Source of the DNA: Streptomyces sp. F001
Lineage (GTDB): Bacteria > Actinomycetota > Actinomycetes > Streptomycetales > Streptomycetaceae
NCBI RefSeq assembly: GCF_004187715.1
Contig: NZ_QZWF01000001.1
Coordinates: forward strand, 1,574,909-1,638,908
DNA length: 64,000 nt
Reading direction: 5' to 3'
Both the position numbers and the translations under genes were made by a program. This document shows, piece after piece, positions 27,571 to 37,011 of the stretch. The notes beneath the pieces were generated by a model. It searched no databases and was not told the origin of the DNA. It worked only from the letters and a program-made list of their open reading frames with translations. Position 1 is the stretch's first letter. Each line of letters begins with the position of its first letter.

Positions 27571-28227
27571 TCACGCCTGTCGCAGCCGCTTGGCGAACTC
27601 CGCCGCGGCCGCACCAGGGTCGTCCGCCTCCGTGATGGCCCGGACGACCACGACCCGGCGGGCGCCCGCCTCGAGCACCTGGTCGAGGTTGCCGAGGTCG
27701 ATGCCGCCGATGGCGAACCAGGGGCGGTCGGTGCCGAGCCCTGCCGTGTACCGCACCAGGTCGAGGCCGGGGGCGTGGCGGCCGGGCTTGGTGGGGGTCG
27801 GCCAGCAGGGGCCGGTGCAGAAGTAGTCCACACCGTCCTGGACGGCGGCCGCGGCGGCCTCGGACTCCGCGTGCGTGGAACGGCCTATGAGGATGTCGTC
27901 GCCGAGGATCGCCCGGGCGGCGGGGACGGGGAGATCGCCCTGGCCGAGGTGGAGTACGTCCGAGCCGGCGGCGTGCGCGACATCCGCGCGGTCGTTGACC
28001 GCGAGGAGCCTGCCGTGCCGGGCGCAGGCCTCGGCGAACATCTTCAGATACTCCAGCTCCTCGGCCGCCTCCATGCCCTTGTCGCGCAGCTGCACGATGT
28101 CGACCCCGCCCGCCAGGACCGCGTCCAGGAACTCCGGCAGATCACCTTGGCGCTTGCGCGCGTCCGTGCACAGGTACACCCGGGCGTCGGCGAGCCTGGC
28201 GCGGGCGGTGGCGGCGGTGTCGGTCAT
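27571..28227 (-). CDS. thiE: ThiE, thiamine-phosphate synthase
   Basis: The enzyme joins HMP-pyrophosphate and the thiazole phosphate to make thiamine phosphate. It is 218 aa, a TIM barrel. Visible motifs are [10 protein letters not shown] (pyrophosphate binding), [24 protein letters not shown], and AIGGI near the C-terminus. The start is ATG 28227. It is separated from the riboswitch-controlled thiOSG genes by about 2.3 kb and is on the opposite strand, and I see no TPP element in front of it. Confidence 0.93.
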   Translation of the reverse strand: MTDTAATARARLADARVYLCTDARKRQGDLPEFLDAVLAGGVDIVQLRDKGMEAAEELEYLKMFAEACARHGRLLAVNDRADVAHAAGSDVLHLGQGDLPVPAARAILGDDILIGRSTHAESEAAAAAVQDGVDYFCTGPCWPTPTKPGRHAPGLDLVRYTAGLGTDRPWFAIGGIDLGNLDQVLEAGARRVVVVRAITEADDPGAAAAEFAKRLRQA

Positions 28228-28327
28228 GTGTCCCCCGTTGTGGGTGGCGTACGGGCTGCGGGTGAGCGTGCTGGACAGCGGCCGTGGCCTGCGCGCGCCG
28301 CGGCCCGTACGCCGGACGGTTTTCGGA

Positions 28328-28693
28328 TCAGACGGCGAGCGCCTGGGCGCGGCGCTTCACCTCCGTGCCGCGATTCTCGCTCAGCGCCTGTGCGGGGGTG
28401 CCGGGCAGGGTCGGGTCGGGGGTGAACAGCCACTCCAGCATCTCTTCGACCGTGAAGCCGTCGTCCCGCAGGAGCGTCAGGGTCCCGGACAGGCCCTTGA
28501 CGACCTTGTCCTCGTCGATGAAGGCGGCGGGGACGTGCAGTGCGCGGTTCTCGCCGCGGCGTACGGCGATGAGCTGGCCGTCCTTGACCAGCTGCCGCAC
28601 GCGCGTCACCTCGACACCGAGCTTTTCGGCGATGTCGGGAAGGGTGAGCCAGGCGGGGACGAGAGCGTCGATCTTTGTGTCAATCTCGGTCAC
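28328..28693 (-). CDS. Rv2175c-like DNA-binding protein
   Basis: The protein is 121 aa. The N-terminal half holds a winged helix/excisionase-type DNA-binding region ([26 protein letters not shown]), and the C-terminal half is the Rv2175c-type domain ([22 protein letters not shown]). In Mycobacterium tuberculosis Rv2175c is a DNA-binding substrate of the kinase PknL. Here a PASTA kinase is about 4 kb away but not adjacent. GTG 28693 gives the expected N-terminus; the upstream open frame is Pro/Ala-rich filler. Target genes are unknown. Confidence 0.85.
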   Translation of the reverse strand: MTEIDTKIDALVPAWLTLPDIAEKLGVEVTRVRQLVKDGQLIAVRRGENRALHVPAAFIDEDKVVKGLSGTLTLLRDDGFTVEEMLEWLFTPDPTLPGTPAQALSENRGTEVKRRAQALAV

Positions 28694-28800
28694 GGAAACC
28701 AGCCTGCCATCCCCCACTGACAGTCGGAAGCCGGACCGGTCCGACCTGGGGCGACGGACCACTGGGACGGACCGGGAGCAAGGGGCCGTCCGGGCGGTGC

Positions 28801-30051
28801 CTACGACGGCTGCGCCACCGCCGATTTCAGCGGCCGCGCCGGGTCCGCCAGCAGTTCCGGGTTCATCGGTGCGCCGGCCTCGATCAGTCGTCGCCCCTGG
28901 GCCAGATCCCTCGGGCGGCCCACCGCCAGCAGGGCGACGAGGCGGTTCTCGCGCAGCCAGCAGACGGTCCAGGCGGGGCCGGACGGGTCGCCGCGCCATA
29001 CGGTGCGGTCGGCGGACGTGTGGTGGCCGGCGTACTGGACGAAGCGGCCGAACTGCTCGGACCAGAAGTACGGCACCGGGTCGTAGACCACCGGGGCCTC
29101 GCCGGTCGCCTCGCCGAGGATGTTCGCGGCCACCGTACGAGGGCCCTGCAGGGCGTTGTCCCAGTGGTGGACCAGAAGGCGCTCGTCATACCTTCCCGAA
29201 GGGAAGGAGGCGCAGTCGCCCACCGCGTAGACGTCCGGCGCGGAGGTGCGCAGGTGCTGGTCGGCCACGACCTCGCCGTATGCGCCGAGCTCGATGCCGG
29301 CGCCGGTGAGCCAGGCGGTGGCGGGCCGGGCGCCGATACCGACCACGACCGCACCGGCGGGCAGCCGCGAACCGTCGTCGAGCACGACCGCGCCGGGCTC
29401 GACCCGCGCCACGCGCGCGTGCGTGCGCAGTACGGCACCGCTGTCCGCGTACCAGTCCGCCATCGGCGCGGCGACCTCGGCGGGCAGCGCCCCGGCGAGC
29501 GGGCGGTCCGCGGCCTCCACGACCGTCACGGCGCAGCCCGCCTCGCGCGCGGCCGTGGCGAACTCCGCGCCGATCCAGCCCGCGCCGACGACGACGATGT
29601 CGTGCCGGCGGGCGAGCACGGGCCGCAGCCGCTCGGCGTCGTCCAGAGTGCGCAGCAGATGCACGCCGGGGACGCCCTCCGCGCCCGGCAGCGTGATCGG
29701 TTCGGCACCGGTCGCGAGGACCAGGACGTCGTACGGCACCGGCCCGGCGGCCGTGTCGAGCTCGTGCTCGTCGGGGCGGACGCCGAGGACCTCGCGCCCG
29801 AGGTGCAGCTCGATGTCGAGCGCCTCGAAGTCGACGTCGAAGGCGGAGCCCTCCGCCGTGCCGAGCAGGACGGCCTTGGACAGCGGCGGACGGTCGTACG
29901 GCTGGTGGGGCTCGGCGCCGATCAGCGTCACCGTGCCGGTGAAGCCCTGTTCCCGCAGGGCGACCGCGGTCTGCACACCGGCCATGCCCGCACCGACCAC
30001 GACCACGCGCCGCGGCTGCGACAGCCCCGTCTCCTGCGTCTGCTCGCTCAC
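28801..30051 (-). CDS. NAD(P)/FAD-dependent oxidoreductase (ferredoxin-reductase type)
   Basis: The protein is 416 aa with two dinucleotide-binding motifs: VVVVGAGMAGVQTA near the N-terminus for FAD and IVVVGAGWIGAEFA in the middle for NAD(P)H. It also has the second FAD motif VYAVGDCA. A C-terminal reductase domain holds YFWSEQFGR. This is the layout of rubredoxin/ferredoxin reductases and of AIF-like proteins. The electron acceptor is unknown, and no ferredoxin or P450 gene is adjacent. GTG 30051 is the start; upstream in-frame sequence is not conserved. A TATGGT hexamer 8 bases upstream could make the message nearly leaderless. Confidence 0.85.
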   Translation of the reverse strand: MSEQTQETGLSQPRRVVVVGAGMAGVQTAVALREQGFTGTVTLIGAEPHQPYDRPPLSKAVLLGTAEGSAFDVDFEALDIELHLGREVLGVRPDEHELDTAAGPVPYDVLVLATGAEPITLPGAEGVPGVHLLRTLDDAERLRPVLARRHDIVVVGAGWIGAEFATAAREAGCAVTVVEAADRPLAGALPAEVAAPMADWYADSGAVLRTHARVARVEPGAVVLDDGSRLPAGAVVVGIGARPATAWLTGAGIELGAYGEVVADQHLRTSAPDVYAVGDCASFPSGRYDERLLVHHWDNALQGPRTVAANILGEATGEAPVVYDPVPYFWSEQFGRFVQYAGHHTSADRTVWRGDPSGPAWTVCWLRENRLVALLAVGRPRDLAQGRRLIEAGAPMNPELLADPARPLKSAVAQPS

Positions 30052-30067
30052 CTGATCACCATAGTCA

Positions 30068-30084
30068 ACTGACTTTCTGTCAGT
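30068..30084. promoter_or_regulatory. ACTGAC-N5-GTCAGT palindrome
   Basis: Two ACTGAC half-sites in inverted orientation, separated by TTTCT, lie between the oxidoreductase start (30051) and the stop of the small gene that follows (30084). The half-sites are identical to those of the operator at 19312, but the spacing differs (5 instead of 2). It may be an operator overlapping the oxidoreductase promoter, or a terminator stem for the upstream gene. Confidence 0.4.
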
Positions 30085-30434
30085 CAGGGGGTGGGCTCGG
30101 TGACCTGCTCCACAACGCTCGTCCCGTTGCCCTGCTGCGACTCCCACTCCCAGGTCTCCTCCAGCCGCACCCGCCCGTCGGGCAGCTCGACGACCTTGGA
30201 CTCGCAGTGCCCCGAGGACGTCGTCCCGTCCTGCTTGAGCTGCACGTACCGGAAGTCGAGCCGGTCGCCCTCCCGGGTCCCCACCAGGTACCCGCGCACG
30301 ACGTCGCCGCCCGCGTACTCGGCCCAGATCTCGCCGTCCTGCTCGTGGTACGTGAACCGGGTGCGGGTACCCACCTGACCCGGTGCCTGGTCGGCTACCG
30401 GGGCGAGGACGAGGCCGTCGAGCGAGCGGGGCAT
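30084..30434 (-). CDS. Small uncharacterised protein (lipocalin-like composition)
   Basis: The protein is 116 aa with ATG 30434 preceded by GGGAG. It is soluble, with alternating beta-type stretches (RTRFTYHEQDGEIWAEYAGG, GYLVGTREGDRLDFRYVQL, VRLEETWEWES), and has no signal peptide or membrane helix. The pattern resembles small calycin-like proteins in which a GxW-type barrel binds a ligand. I recall relatives mislabelled as N-acetylglutamate synthase, but nothing here supports that activity. It is divergent from the TPP riboswitch and followed by the oxidoreductase 32 bases later. Confidence 0.75.
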   Translation of the reverse strand: MPRSLDGLVLAPVADQAPGQVGTRTRFTYHEQDGEIWAEYAGGDVVRGYLVGTREGDRLDFRYVQLKQDGTTSSGHCESKVVELPDGRVRLEETWEWESQQGNGTSVVEQVTEPTP

Positions 30435-30493
30435 GACAACAGGCTCCCTTACAGAGGCGTGGATGCAGAGGCTAGGGTGGCCAACGTAGAGCA

Positions 30494-30583
30494 CTCGCGG
30501 GAGCCCGGACGCACCGGGCTGAGAGGGAGGCTGGCGGCCTCCGACCGTACGAACCTGATCCGGGTCATGCCGGCGAAGGGAGG
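30494..30583 (+). promoter_or_regulatory. TPP riboswitch (THI element)
   Basis: The conserved TPP aptamer sequences are present in order: GGGAGCCCGG with its partner ACCGGGCTGAGAGGGAGGCT, then GACCGTACGAACCTGATC, then CGGGTCATGCCGGCGAAGGGAG. The GGGCTGAGA and CCTGATC...TGCCGGCGAAGGGA pieces are diagnostic. The 3' end of the aptamer (AAGGGAGGGG) is also the Shine-Dalgarno for thiO, 11 bases upstream of GTG 30596. A small GGGCGC/GCGCCC hairpin fills the rest. Translational control by TPP is therefore the likely mechanism. Confidence 0.93.
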
Positions 30584-30595
30584 GGCGCAGCGCCC

Positions 30596-31762
30596 GTGTC
30601 GTCATCCACAGGTACGTCGGACGTCCTCGTCATCGGGGGCGGAATCATCGGTCTGGTCACGGCCTGGCGGGCCGCGCAACGCGGCTTCGCGACCGCCGTC
30701 GTGGACCCCGAACCCGGCGGCGGGGCCGCCCAGGTGGCGGCGGGCATGCTGGCCGCCGTCACGGAACTGCACTACGGCGAGCAGACCCTGCTCGGCCTGA
30801 ACCTGGCCTCGGCCCGCCGCTATCCGGACTTCGCGGCCGAGCTCACCGAGCTCACCGGCCACGACCTCGGCTACCGCCAGTGCGGCACGCTCGCCGTCGC
30901 CCTGGACGCCGACGACCGCGTCCATCTGCGGGAACTGCACGCCCTGCAACGGCAGTCGGGCCTGGACTCCGAGTGGCTGTCCGGGCGGGACTGCCGGCGC
31001 CTGGAGCCGATGCTCGCCCCGGGTGTGCGCGGCGGGCTGCGGGTCGACGGCGACCACCAGATCGACCCGCGGCGGCTCACGGGGGCGCTGGTGGCCGCGT
31101 GCGAGCGGGCGGGCGTGGTCTTCCACCGGGAGTGGGCGGAAAGGCTCGTGGTCGTACGGGACCGGGCCGCGGGAGTCGTCACGCGCGCGGGCACCGAGCT
31201 GGCCGCCGGGCAGGTGGTCCTGGCCGCGGGGAGCCTCAGCGGGCGGCTCGCGGGTGTCCCGGACGCCGTCCTGCCTCCGGTACGGCCCGTGAAGGGGCAG
31301 GTGCTGCGGCTGACCGTGCCGCAGCGGTACGCGCCGTTCCTGAGCCGGACCGTGCGCGCGGTCGTCCGCGGCAGCCATGTCTATCTGGTGCCGCGCGAGA
31401 GCGGCGAGCTGGTCGTCGGGGCGACCAGTGAGGAGCTCGGCTGGGACACGACGGTCACGGCCGGGGGCGTGTACCAGCTGCTGCGGGACGCGCACGAGCT
31501 GGTGCCCGGCATCACCGAGCTGCCGCTGACCGAGACGCGGGCCGGACTGCGCCCCGGCTCGCCCGACAACGCGCCCCTTCTCGGACCGACCGGTCTTGAC
31601 GGGCTGCTGCTGGCCACCGGGCACTACCGCAACGGTGTCCTGCTGACTCCCGTCACCGGCGACGTCATGGCACATGTGCTCACGACCGGTGAACTCCCGG
31701 ACGTGGCCCGCCCCTTCACCCCGAAACGCTTCGGCACAGTACTCACGGAGCAGCCCGCATGA
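30596..31762 (+). CDS. thiO: ThiO, glycine oxidase
   Basis: This FAD enzyme oxidises glycine to the imine (dehydroglycine) used for the thiazole ring of thiamine. It is 388 aa with N-terminal VLVIGGGIIGLVTAWRAAQRG, a DAO-type middle region (HQIDPRRLTGALVAACERAG) and the C-terminal FAD block ETRAGLRPGSPDNAPLLGPT. GTG 30596 lies just behind the riboswitch and its built-in ribosome-binding site. The stop overlaps the thiS ATG (ATGA), so thiO-thiS-thiG are translated together under TPP control. Confidence 0.93.
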   Translation: MSSSTGTSDVLVIGGGIIGLVTAWRAAQRGFATAVVDPEPGGGAAQVAAGMLAAVTELHYGEQTLLGLNLASARRYPDFAAELTELTGHDLGYRQCGTLAVALDADDRVHLRELHALQRQSGLDSEWLSGRDCRRLEPMLAPGVRGGLRVDGDHQIDPRRLTGALVAACERAGVVFHREWAERLVVVRDRAAGVVTRAGTELAAGQVVLAAGSLSGRLAGVPDAVLPPVRPVKGQVLRLTVPQRYAPFLSRTVRAVVRGSHVYLVPRESGELVVGATSEELGWDTTVTAGGVYQLLRDAHELVPGITELPLTETRAGLRPGSPDNAPLLGPTGLDGLLLATGHYRNGVLLTPVTGDVMAHVLTTGELPDVARPFTPKRFGTVLTEQPA

Positions 31763-31983
31763 ACATCCACGGAGCAGCCGGCATGACCATCTCCGTCAAC
31801 GGCGAGCCGCGCGAGGTCGAGCCCGGCACGGCTCTCGACGTCCTGGTGAAGACCCTCACGGCAGCCCCCTCCGGAGTGGCCGCCGCCCTCAACGAAACCG
31901 TCGTCCCGCGCGCGCAGTGGCCGGCCACACCCCTCTCCGAGGGGGACCGTGTCGAAGTCCTCACCGCCGTCCAAGGAGGCTGA
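31759..31983 (+). CDS. thiS: ThiS, sulfur-carrier protein
   Basis: This is a ubiquitin-like protein that carries sulfur as a C-terminal thiocarboxylate for thiazole formation. It is 74 aa and ends in the required Gly-Gly. The beta-grasp sequence ISVNGEPREVEPGTALDVLV is typical. ATG 31759 overlaps the thiO stop; ATG 31783 (MTISVNG) gives the usual 66-residue form and may be the real start. It is followed by thiG after 3 bases. Confidence 0.93.
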   Translation: MNIHGAAGMTISVNGEPREVEPGTALDVLVKTLTAAPSGVAAALNETVVPRAQWPATPLSEGDRVEVLTAVQGG

Positions 31984-32781
<798 letters not shown>

Positions 32782-32873
32782 GTTCGTGGGTTGCGTCACA
32801 GGTGCGCTTCAAGTGGGCCCTCAACAAGGCTGAACGGGGCGGTGTGTCGGTGGCGGCTCGTACACTCGCCTGC

Positions 32874-34790
32874 GTGGACACGACCCTTCAGGACCCTCTC
32901 GTCGGGCAGTTGCTCGACGGCCGTTATCGCGTCGACGCGAGGATCGCGGTCGGCGGGATGGCCACGGTCTACCGGGCCGTGGACACCCGTCTGGACCGGG
33001 TCCTCGCGCTCAAGGTGATGCATCCGACGCTCGCGACGGACGGCACGTTCGTCGAGCGGTTCATCCGCGAGGCCAAGTCGGTCGCCCGGCTCGCCCACCC
33101 CAACGTCGTCCAGGTGTTCGACCAGGGCGCCGACGGGTCGTACGTCTACCTGGCCATGGAGTACGTCTCCGGCTGCACCCTGCGTGATGTGCTGCGCGAG
33201 CGCGGGGCACTGCAGCCGCGGGCCGCGCTGGACATCCTGGAGCCGGTCCTCGCCGCGCTCGGCGCCGCGCACCGCGCCGGGTTCGTGCACCGCGACATGA
33301 AGCCGGAGAACGTCCTGATAGGGGACGACGGCCGGGTCAAGGTCGCCGACTTCGGGCTGGTCCGGGCGGTGGACACGGTCACCAGCACCACCGGCTCCGT
33401 CCTCGGCACGGTGTCCTACCTCGCACCGGAGCAGATCGAGCAGGGCAGCGCCGACCCCCGTGTCGACGTGTACGCGTGCGGTGTCGTGCTGTACGAGATG
33501 CTGACCGGCGCCAAGCCGCACTCCGGGGACTCCCCCGCCCAGGTGCTCTACAAGCACATCCACGACGACGTCCCGCCGCCCTCGGCCGCCGTGCCGGGCC
33601 TGGCGTACGAGCTGGACGAGCTGGTCGCCTCGGCGACATCGCGCACCCCGGACGTCCGCCCGCACGACGCGGTGGCGCTGCTCGCCCGGGTCCGCGAGGC
33701 GCGTGGCGCGCTCGGCGCGGACCAGCTCGACGCGATGCCGCCGCAGGCGCTCACCGCGGAACACGACAACGCCGACGACCGTACGAGTGTGATCCCGCGC
33801 GCACTGACCGCGCTGCGGCAGCTGCCCGTCAACGAGGACGACCAGCCCCCACTCAACCGGACCAGCCGGTTCCAGGCCCCGCCGGCTCCGCCGCGTTCGG
33901 CCCCGCCCCGGCGCACGCTGTTCACGATCATCGCCGCCGTCCTGCTGGTGCTCGGCGTCGGCACGGGCGTCTGGTACATCAATTCCGGCCAGTTCACCAA
34001 GGTCCCGCCGCTGCTGGCGAAGACCGAGGCCGAGGCCAAGGACCGGCTCGCGAACGCCGGGCTCGAGGTCGGGCAGATCGAGCACGCCTACAGCGACACC
34101 GTGAAGCGCGGCACGGTCATCAGCACCGACCCGGCGCCGGGCGCCCGGATCCGGCACAACGACTCCGTCGCACTCACCATCTCCGACGGCCCGCAGACGG
34201 TGAAGGTGCCCGATCTGGCGGGCTACCGGCTGGACAAGGCGCGCGACCTGCTGAAGGACAGCGGGCTGGAGCCGGGCATGGTGACCCGGGAGTTCAGCGA
34301 CGACGTCACCAAGGGGTTCGTGATCGGCTCGGACCCGCAGACGGGCACTCAGACCCGCGCGGGCACGGCGATCGCGCTCACCGTCAGCAAGGGCAGCCCG
34401 GTGGACGTCCCGGACGTCACCGGCCGCGACCTGGACGACGCCCGAAGCGAGCTCCAGGAGGCCGGCCTCAAGGTGCGCATCGCGTCCCAGCGGGTCAACT
34501 CGGAGTACGACGCGGGCCAGGTCGCCCGGCAGTCGCCGCAGGCCGACAGCCAGGCCGCCGAGGGCGACACGGTGACGCTGACGCTGTCCAAGGGCCCGGA
34601 GATGGTCGAGGTTCCGGACGTGGTCGGTGACAGCGTCGACGAGGCCAGGCAGCAGCTGGAGGACGCCGGCTTCCAGGTCGACGAGGACCGCGGTCTGCTC
34701 GGGCTGTTCGGCGACGAGGTGAAGGGCCAGTCGGTGGAGGGCGGCGACACGGCTCCCAAGGGGTCGACGATCACCATCGAGATCGGCTGA
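32874..34790 (+). CDS. PASTA-domain serine/threonine protein kinase (PknB-like)
   Basis: This is a transmembrane Hanks-type kinase of 638 aa. The kinase domain runs from about residue 16 to 275 with AVGGMATVYRA, the ATP-site Lys47 (ALKVM), catalytic HRDMKPENVL, DFGLVRAVD, and GTVSYLAPEQ in the activation loop. One membrane helix (LFTIIAAVLLVLGVGTGVWYI) is followed by four PASTA repeats, each beginning near V-P-x-L/V (for example VKVPDLAGYRLDKARDLLKDSG). PASTA repeats bind peptidoglycan fragments or lipid II, so a cell-wall sensing role is likely. The start is set at GTG 32874, just before the conserved LLDGRYRV; GTG 32844 is an alternative. Confidence 0.93.
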   Translation: MDTTLQDPLVGQLLDGRYRVDARIAVGGMATVYRAVDTRLDRVLALKVMHPTLATDGTFVERFIREAKSVARLAHPNVVQVFDQGADGSYVYLAMEYVSGCTLRDVLRERGALQPRAALDILEPVLAALGAAHRAGFVHRDMKPENVLIGDDGRVKVADFGLVRAVDTVTSTTGSVLGTVSYLAPEQIEQGSADPRVDVYACGVVLYEMLTGAKPHSGDSPAQVLYKHIHDDVPPPSAAVPGLAYELDELVASATSRTPDVRPHDAVALLARVREARGALGADQLDAMPPQALTAEHDNADDRTSVIPRALTALRQLPVNEDDQPPLNRTSRFQAPPAPPRSAPPRRTLFTIIAAVLLVLGVGTGVWYINSGQFTKVPPLLAKTEAEAKDRLANAGLEVGQIEHAYSDTVKRGTVISTDPAPGARIRHNDSVALTISDGPQTVKVPDLAGYRLDKARDLLKDSGLEPGMVTREFSDDVTKGFVIGSDPQTGTQTRAGTAIALTVSKGSPVDVPDVTGRDLDDARSELQEAGLKVRIASQRVNSEYDAGQVARQSPQADSQAAEGDTVTLTLSKGPEMVEVPDVVGDSVDEARQQLEDAGFQVDEDRGLLGLFGDEVKGQSVEGGDTAPKGSTITIEIG

Positions 34791-34824
34791 CGGGGCACGC
34801 GCGGGGACATGACACCCTGAACGC

Positions 34825-35700
34825 GTGAAGAGCCAACACCCCTCCCGCAATCCCGTCGGCGGTCACGTCCCCGTCGCCGGCGGTCTGCACTCCGTAGGCC
34901 TGACGTACGCCCACGACCTCAAGGCCGAGACCGTGCAGGTCTTCGTCGCCAACCCGCGCGGCTGGGCCACACCCGTCGGGAATCCGGCGCAGGACGAGGC
35001 GTTCCGGGAGGTATGCACGGCGGAGTCGATACCGGCCTATGTGCATGCGCCGTACCTGATCAACTTCGGCTCGCACACCGAGGCCACCGTGGAGAGGTCG
35101 GTGGAGTCGCTGCGGCACTCGCTGCGGCGCGGGCGGGAGATCGGCGCACGGGGCGTGGTCGTGCACACCGGGAGCGCGACCGGTGGCCGGGACCGCTCGG
35201 TGGCCCTGAAGCAGGTACGGGAGTACCTGCTGCCGCTGCTGGACGAGCTCACCCATGACGACGATCCGTATCTGCTGCTGGAGTCCACGGCGGGACAGGG
35301 CGCCTCCCTGTGTTCGCGCACCTGGGACTTCGGGCCGTACTTCGAGGCCCTGGACGCCCATCCGAAGCTGGGGGTCTGTCTCGACACCTGCCATGTCTTC
35401 GCCGCCGGACACGATCTGACCGGCCCGAACGGCATGCACCAGACGCTGGACCTGCTGGTGGACACGGTCGGCGAGGGCCGGCTGAAACTGATCCATGCCA
35501 ACGACTCCAAGGACGTGGCGGGCGCGCACAAGGACCGGCACGAGAACATCGGCGCCGGACGCATCGGCGAGGACCCGTTCCGGGCGCTGATGACCCACCC
35601 CGCCACCGAGGGCGTACCGCTGATCATCGAGACACCCGGCGGCAAGGAAGGGCACGCGGCGGACGTGGCCCGGCTGAAGAGGCTCAGGGACGACGGCTGA
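34825..35700 (+). CDS. Endonuclease IV-type AP endonuclease (Nfo family)
   Basis: The protein is predicted to cleave DNA at abasic sites in base-excision repair. It is 291 aa, a TIM barrel with zinc-ligand blocks: YVHAPYLINFGS, LLLESTAGQG, CLDTCHVFAAGHDL, LIHANDSK, DRHENIGAGRIG and LIIETPGG. It is slightly more divergent than E. coli Nfo in its first 40 residues. The start is GTG 34825, 34 bases after the kinase gene, and the two may be cotranscribed. It is convergent with the molybdopterin oxidoreductase gene. Confidence 0.88.
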   Translation: MKSQHPSRNPVGGHVPVAGGLHSVGLTYAHDLKAETVQVFVANPRGWATPVGNPAQDEAFREVCTAESIPAYVHAPYLINFGSHTEATVERSVESLRHSLRRGREIGARGVVVHTGSATGGRDRSVALKQVREYLLPLLDELTHDDDPYLLLESTAGQGASLCSRTWDFGPYFEALDAHPKLGVCLDTCHVFAAGHDLTGPNGMHQTLDLLVDTVGEGRLKLIHANDSKDVAGAHKDRHENIGAGRIGEDPFRALMTHPATEGVPLIIETPGGKEGHAADVARLKRLRDDG

Positions 35701-35709
35701 CGCCGAAGG

Positions 35710-36342
35710 TCACAGCTCGGGGCCGTCCCCGGGCTCCTCCTGGTAGGAGTAGCGCTGTTCCTTCCAGGGGTCGCCGATGTTGTGGTAGCCGCGTTCCTCC
35801 CAGAAGCCGCGGCGGTCGGCGGTCATGTACTCCACACCGCGGACCCACTTGGGGCCCTTCCAGGCGTACAGGTGCGGGACGATGAGCCGCAGCGGGAAGC
35901 CGTGCTCCGCGGTCAGCAGTTCGCCGTCCTTGTGGGTGGCGAAAATCGTGCGCTCGGACGCGAAGTCCGACAGGCGCAGATTGGAGCTGAAGCCGTACTC
36001 CGCCCACACCATCACATGGGTGACATTCGGGGCAGGCGGGGCGATCTCCAGGATGGTCCGCGCGGGGATTCCACCCCACTCCGCGCCGAGCATGCTGAAC
36101 TTCGTGACGCAGTGCAGATCGGCCACTACGGTGGTGTGGGGCAGGGCCGTGAACTCGTCGTGGTTCCAGCAGTGCTTCTCACCGTCGGCGGTGGCGCCGA
36201 AGACCCTGAACTCCCAGCGTTCGGGCCGGAACTTGGGTACCGGCCCGTAGTGCGTGACCGGCCAGCCGCGCTGCACTCGCTGCCCCGGCGGAAGCTCGCA
36301 CTGTGCTGCTTCTCCAGATTCGCGCCCCACCGGATGACCCAT
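35710..36342 (-). CDS. Sulfite-oxidase-fold molybdopterin oxidoreductase
   Basis: The protein is 210 aa with the sulfite oxidase/YedY fold. The molybdenum ligand Cys is in VVADLHCVTKFSML, followed by GFPLRLIVPHLYAWKGPKWV and the C-terminal GFWEERGYHNIGDPWKEQRY. It has no Tat signal peptide, so it looks cytoplasmic, unlike MsrP. No heme or membrane partner gene is adjacent. ATG 36342 was chosen over an in-frame start 60 bases upstream. The substrate is unknown. Confidence 0.85.
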   Translation of the reverse strand: MGHPVGRESGEAAQCELPPGQRVQRGWPVTHYGPVPKFRPERWEFRVFGATADGEKHCWNHDEFTALPHTTVVADLHCVTKFSMLGAEWGGIPARTILEIAPPAPNVTHVMVWAEYGFSSNLRLSDFASERTIFATHKDGELLTAEHGFPLRLIVPHLYAWKGPKWVRGVEYMTADRRGFWEERGYHNIGDPWKEQRYSYQEEPGDGPEL

Positions 36343-36416
36343 GGCTCCATCCTGACAGACCCGGCGCAGTGCACTTGACCAGCCCGGTCCAGAATCGGGC
36401 AACCCATACTAAGCAT

Positions 36417-36435
36417 GGACTTACTTACTAAGTCC
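36417..36435. promoter_or_regulatory. Inverted repeat in the bacterioferritin promoter region
   Basis: GGACTTA-CTTAC-TAAGTCC is a perfect 7-base inverted repeat 82 bases upstream of the bfr ATG. A TACTAAG element occurs at 36407-36413 and again inside it at 36426-36432, a spacing of 19 bases. AT-rich sequence of this kind is unusual here and marks the region shared by bfr and the divergent oxidoreductase. It does not match the DmdR/IdeR iron box well. No regulator is assigned. Confidence 0.5.
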
Positions 36436-36516
36436 CCACTTACTGGACGATCTTCGACACTCGGTGCAATCATGCGGCGGCAACCTCCCATTCCCCACGC
36501 GGAAGGAGCCGCTGCC

Positions 36517-36996
36517 ATGCAGGGCGACCCCGAGGTCATCGAGTTTCTCAACGAGCAGCTCACCGGCGAGCTGACCGCGATCAACCAGTACTTCCTGCAC
36601 GCGAAGATGCAGGAGAACCTCGGCTGGTACAAGCTCGCGAAGTACACCCGGAGCGAGTCGTTCGACGAGATGAAGCACGCCGAGATGCTCACCGACCGGA
36701 TCCTGTTCCTGGAGGGACTGCCCAACTACCAGCGGCTGTTCCACGTACGGGTGGGGCAGACCGTCAAGGAGATGTTCGAGGCGGACCGGCAGGTCGAGGT
36801 GGAGGCGATGGACCGGCTCAAGCGCGGTATCGAGGTGATGCGCAACAAGGGCGACATCACGTCCGCGAACATCTTCGAGTCGATCCTCGCGGACGAGGAA
36901 CACCACATCGACTATCTCGACACCCAGCTGGATCTGGTGGAGAAGCTCGGTGAGGCGCTGTACATCTCGCAGCTGGTCGAGCAGCCGGACAGCTGA
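36517..36996 (+). CDS. bfr: Bacterioferritin
   Basis: This is a heme-containing iron-storage protein of 159 aa that forms 24-mer shells. Ferroxidase ligands are visible: Glu in LTGELTAINQYF, Glu and His in FDEMKHAEML, and the Glu/His cluster ILADEEHHIDYL. The Met of DEMKHAE is the usual heme ligand, so this is a true heme Bfr. ATG 36517 follows GGAAGGAG. It is convergent with the bacterioferritin-associated ferredoxin gene 15 bases downstream, so storage and release functions are neighbours but separately controlled. Confidence 0.95.
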   Translation: MQGDPEVIEFLNEQLTGELTAINQYFLHAKMQENLGWYKLAKYTRSESFDEMKHAEMLTDRILFLEGLPNYQRLFHVRVGQTVKEMFEADRQVEVEAMDRLKRGIEVMRNKGDITSANIFESILADEEHHIDYLDTQLDLVEKLGEALYISQLVEQPDS

Positions 36997-37011
36997 GCGA
37001 CCGCCCGAAGG

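Noticed and set aside
30084..30434. N-acetylglutamate synthase, a label I recall for relatives of this small gene
   Set aside because: No acetyltransferase or amino-acid-kinase motif; the protein is too small and beta-rich.
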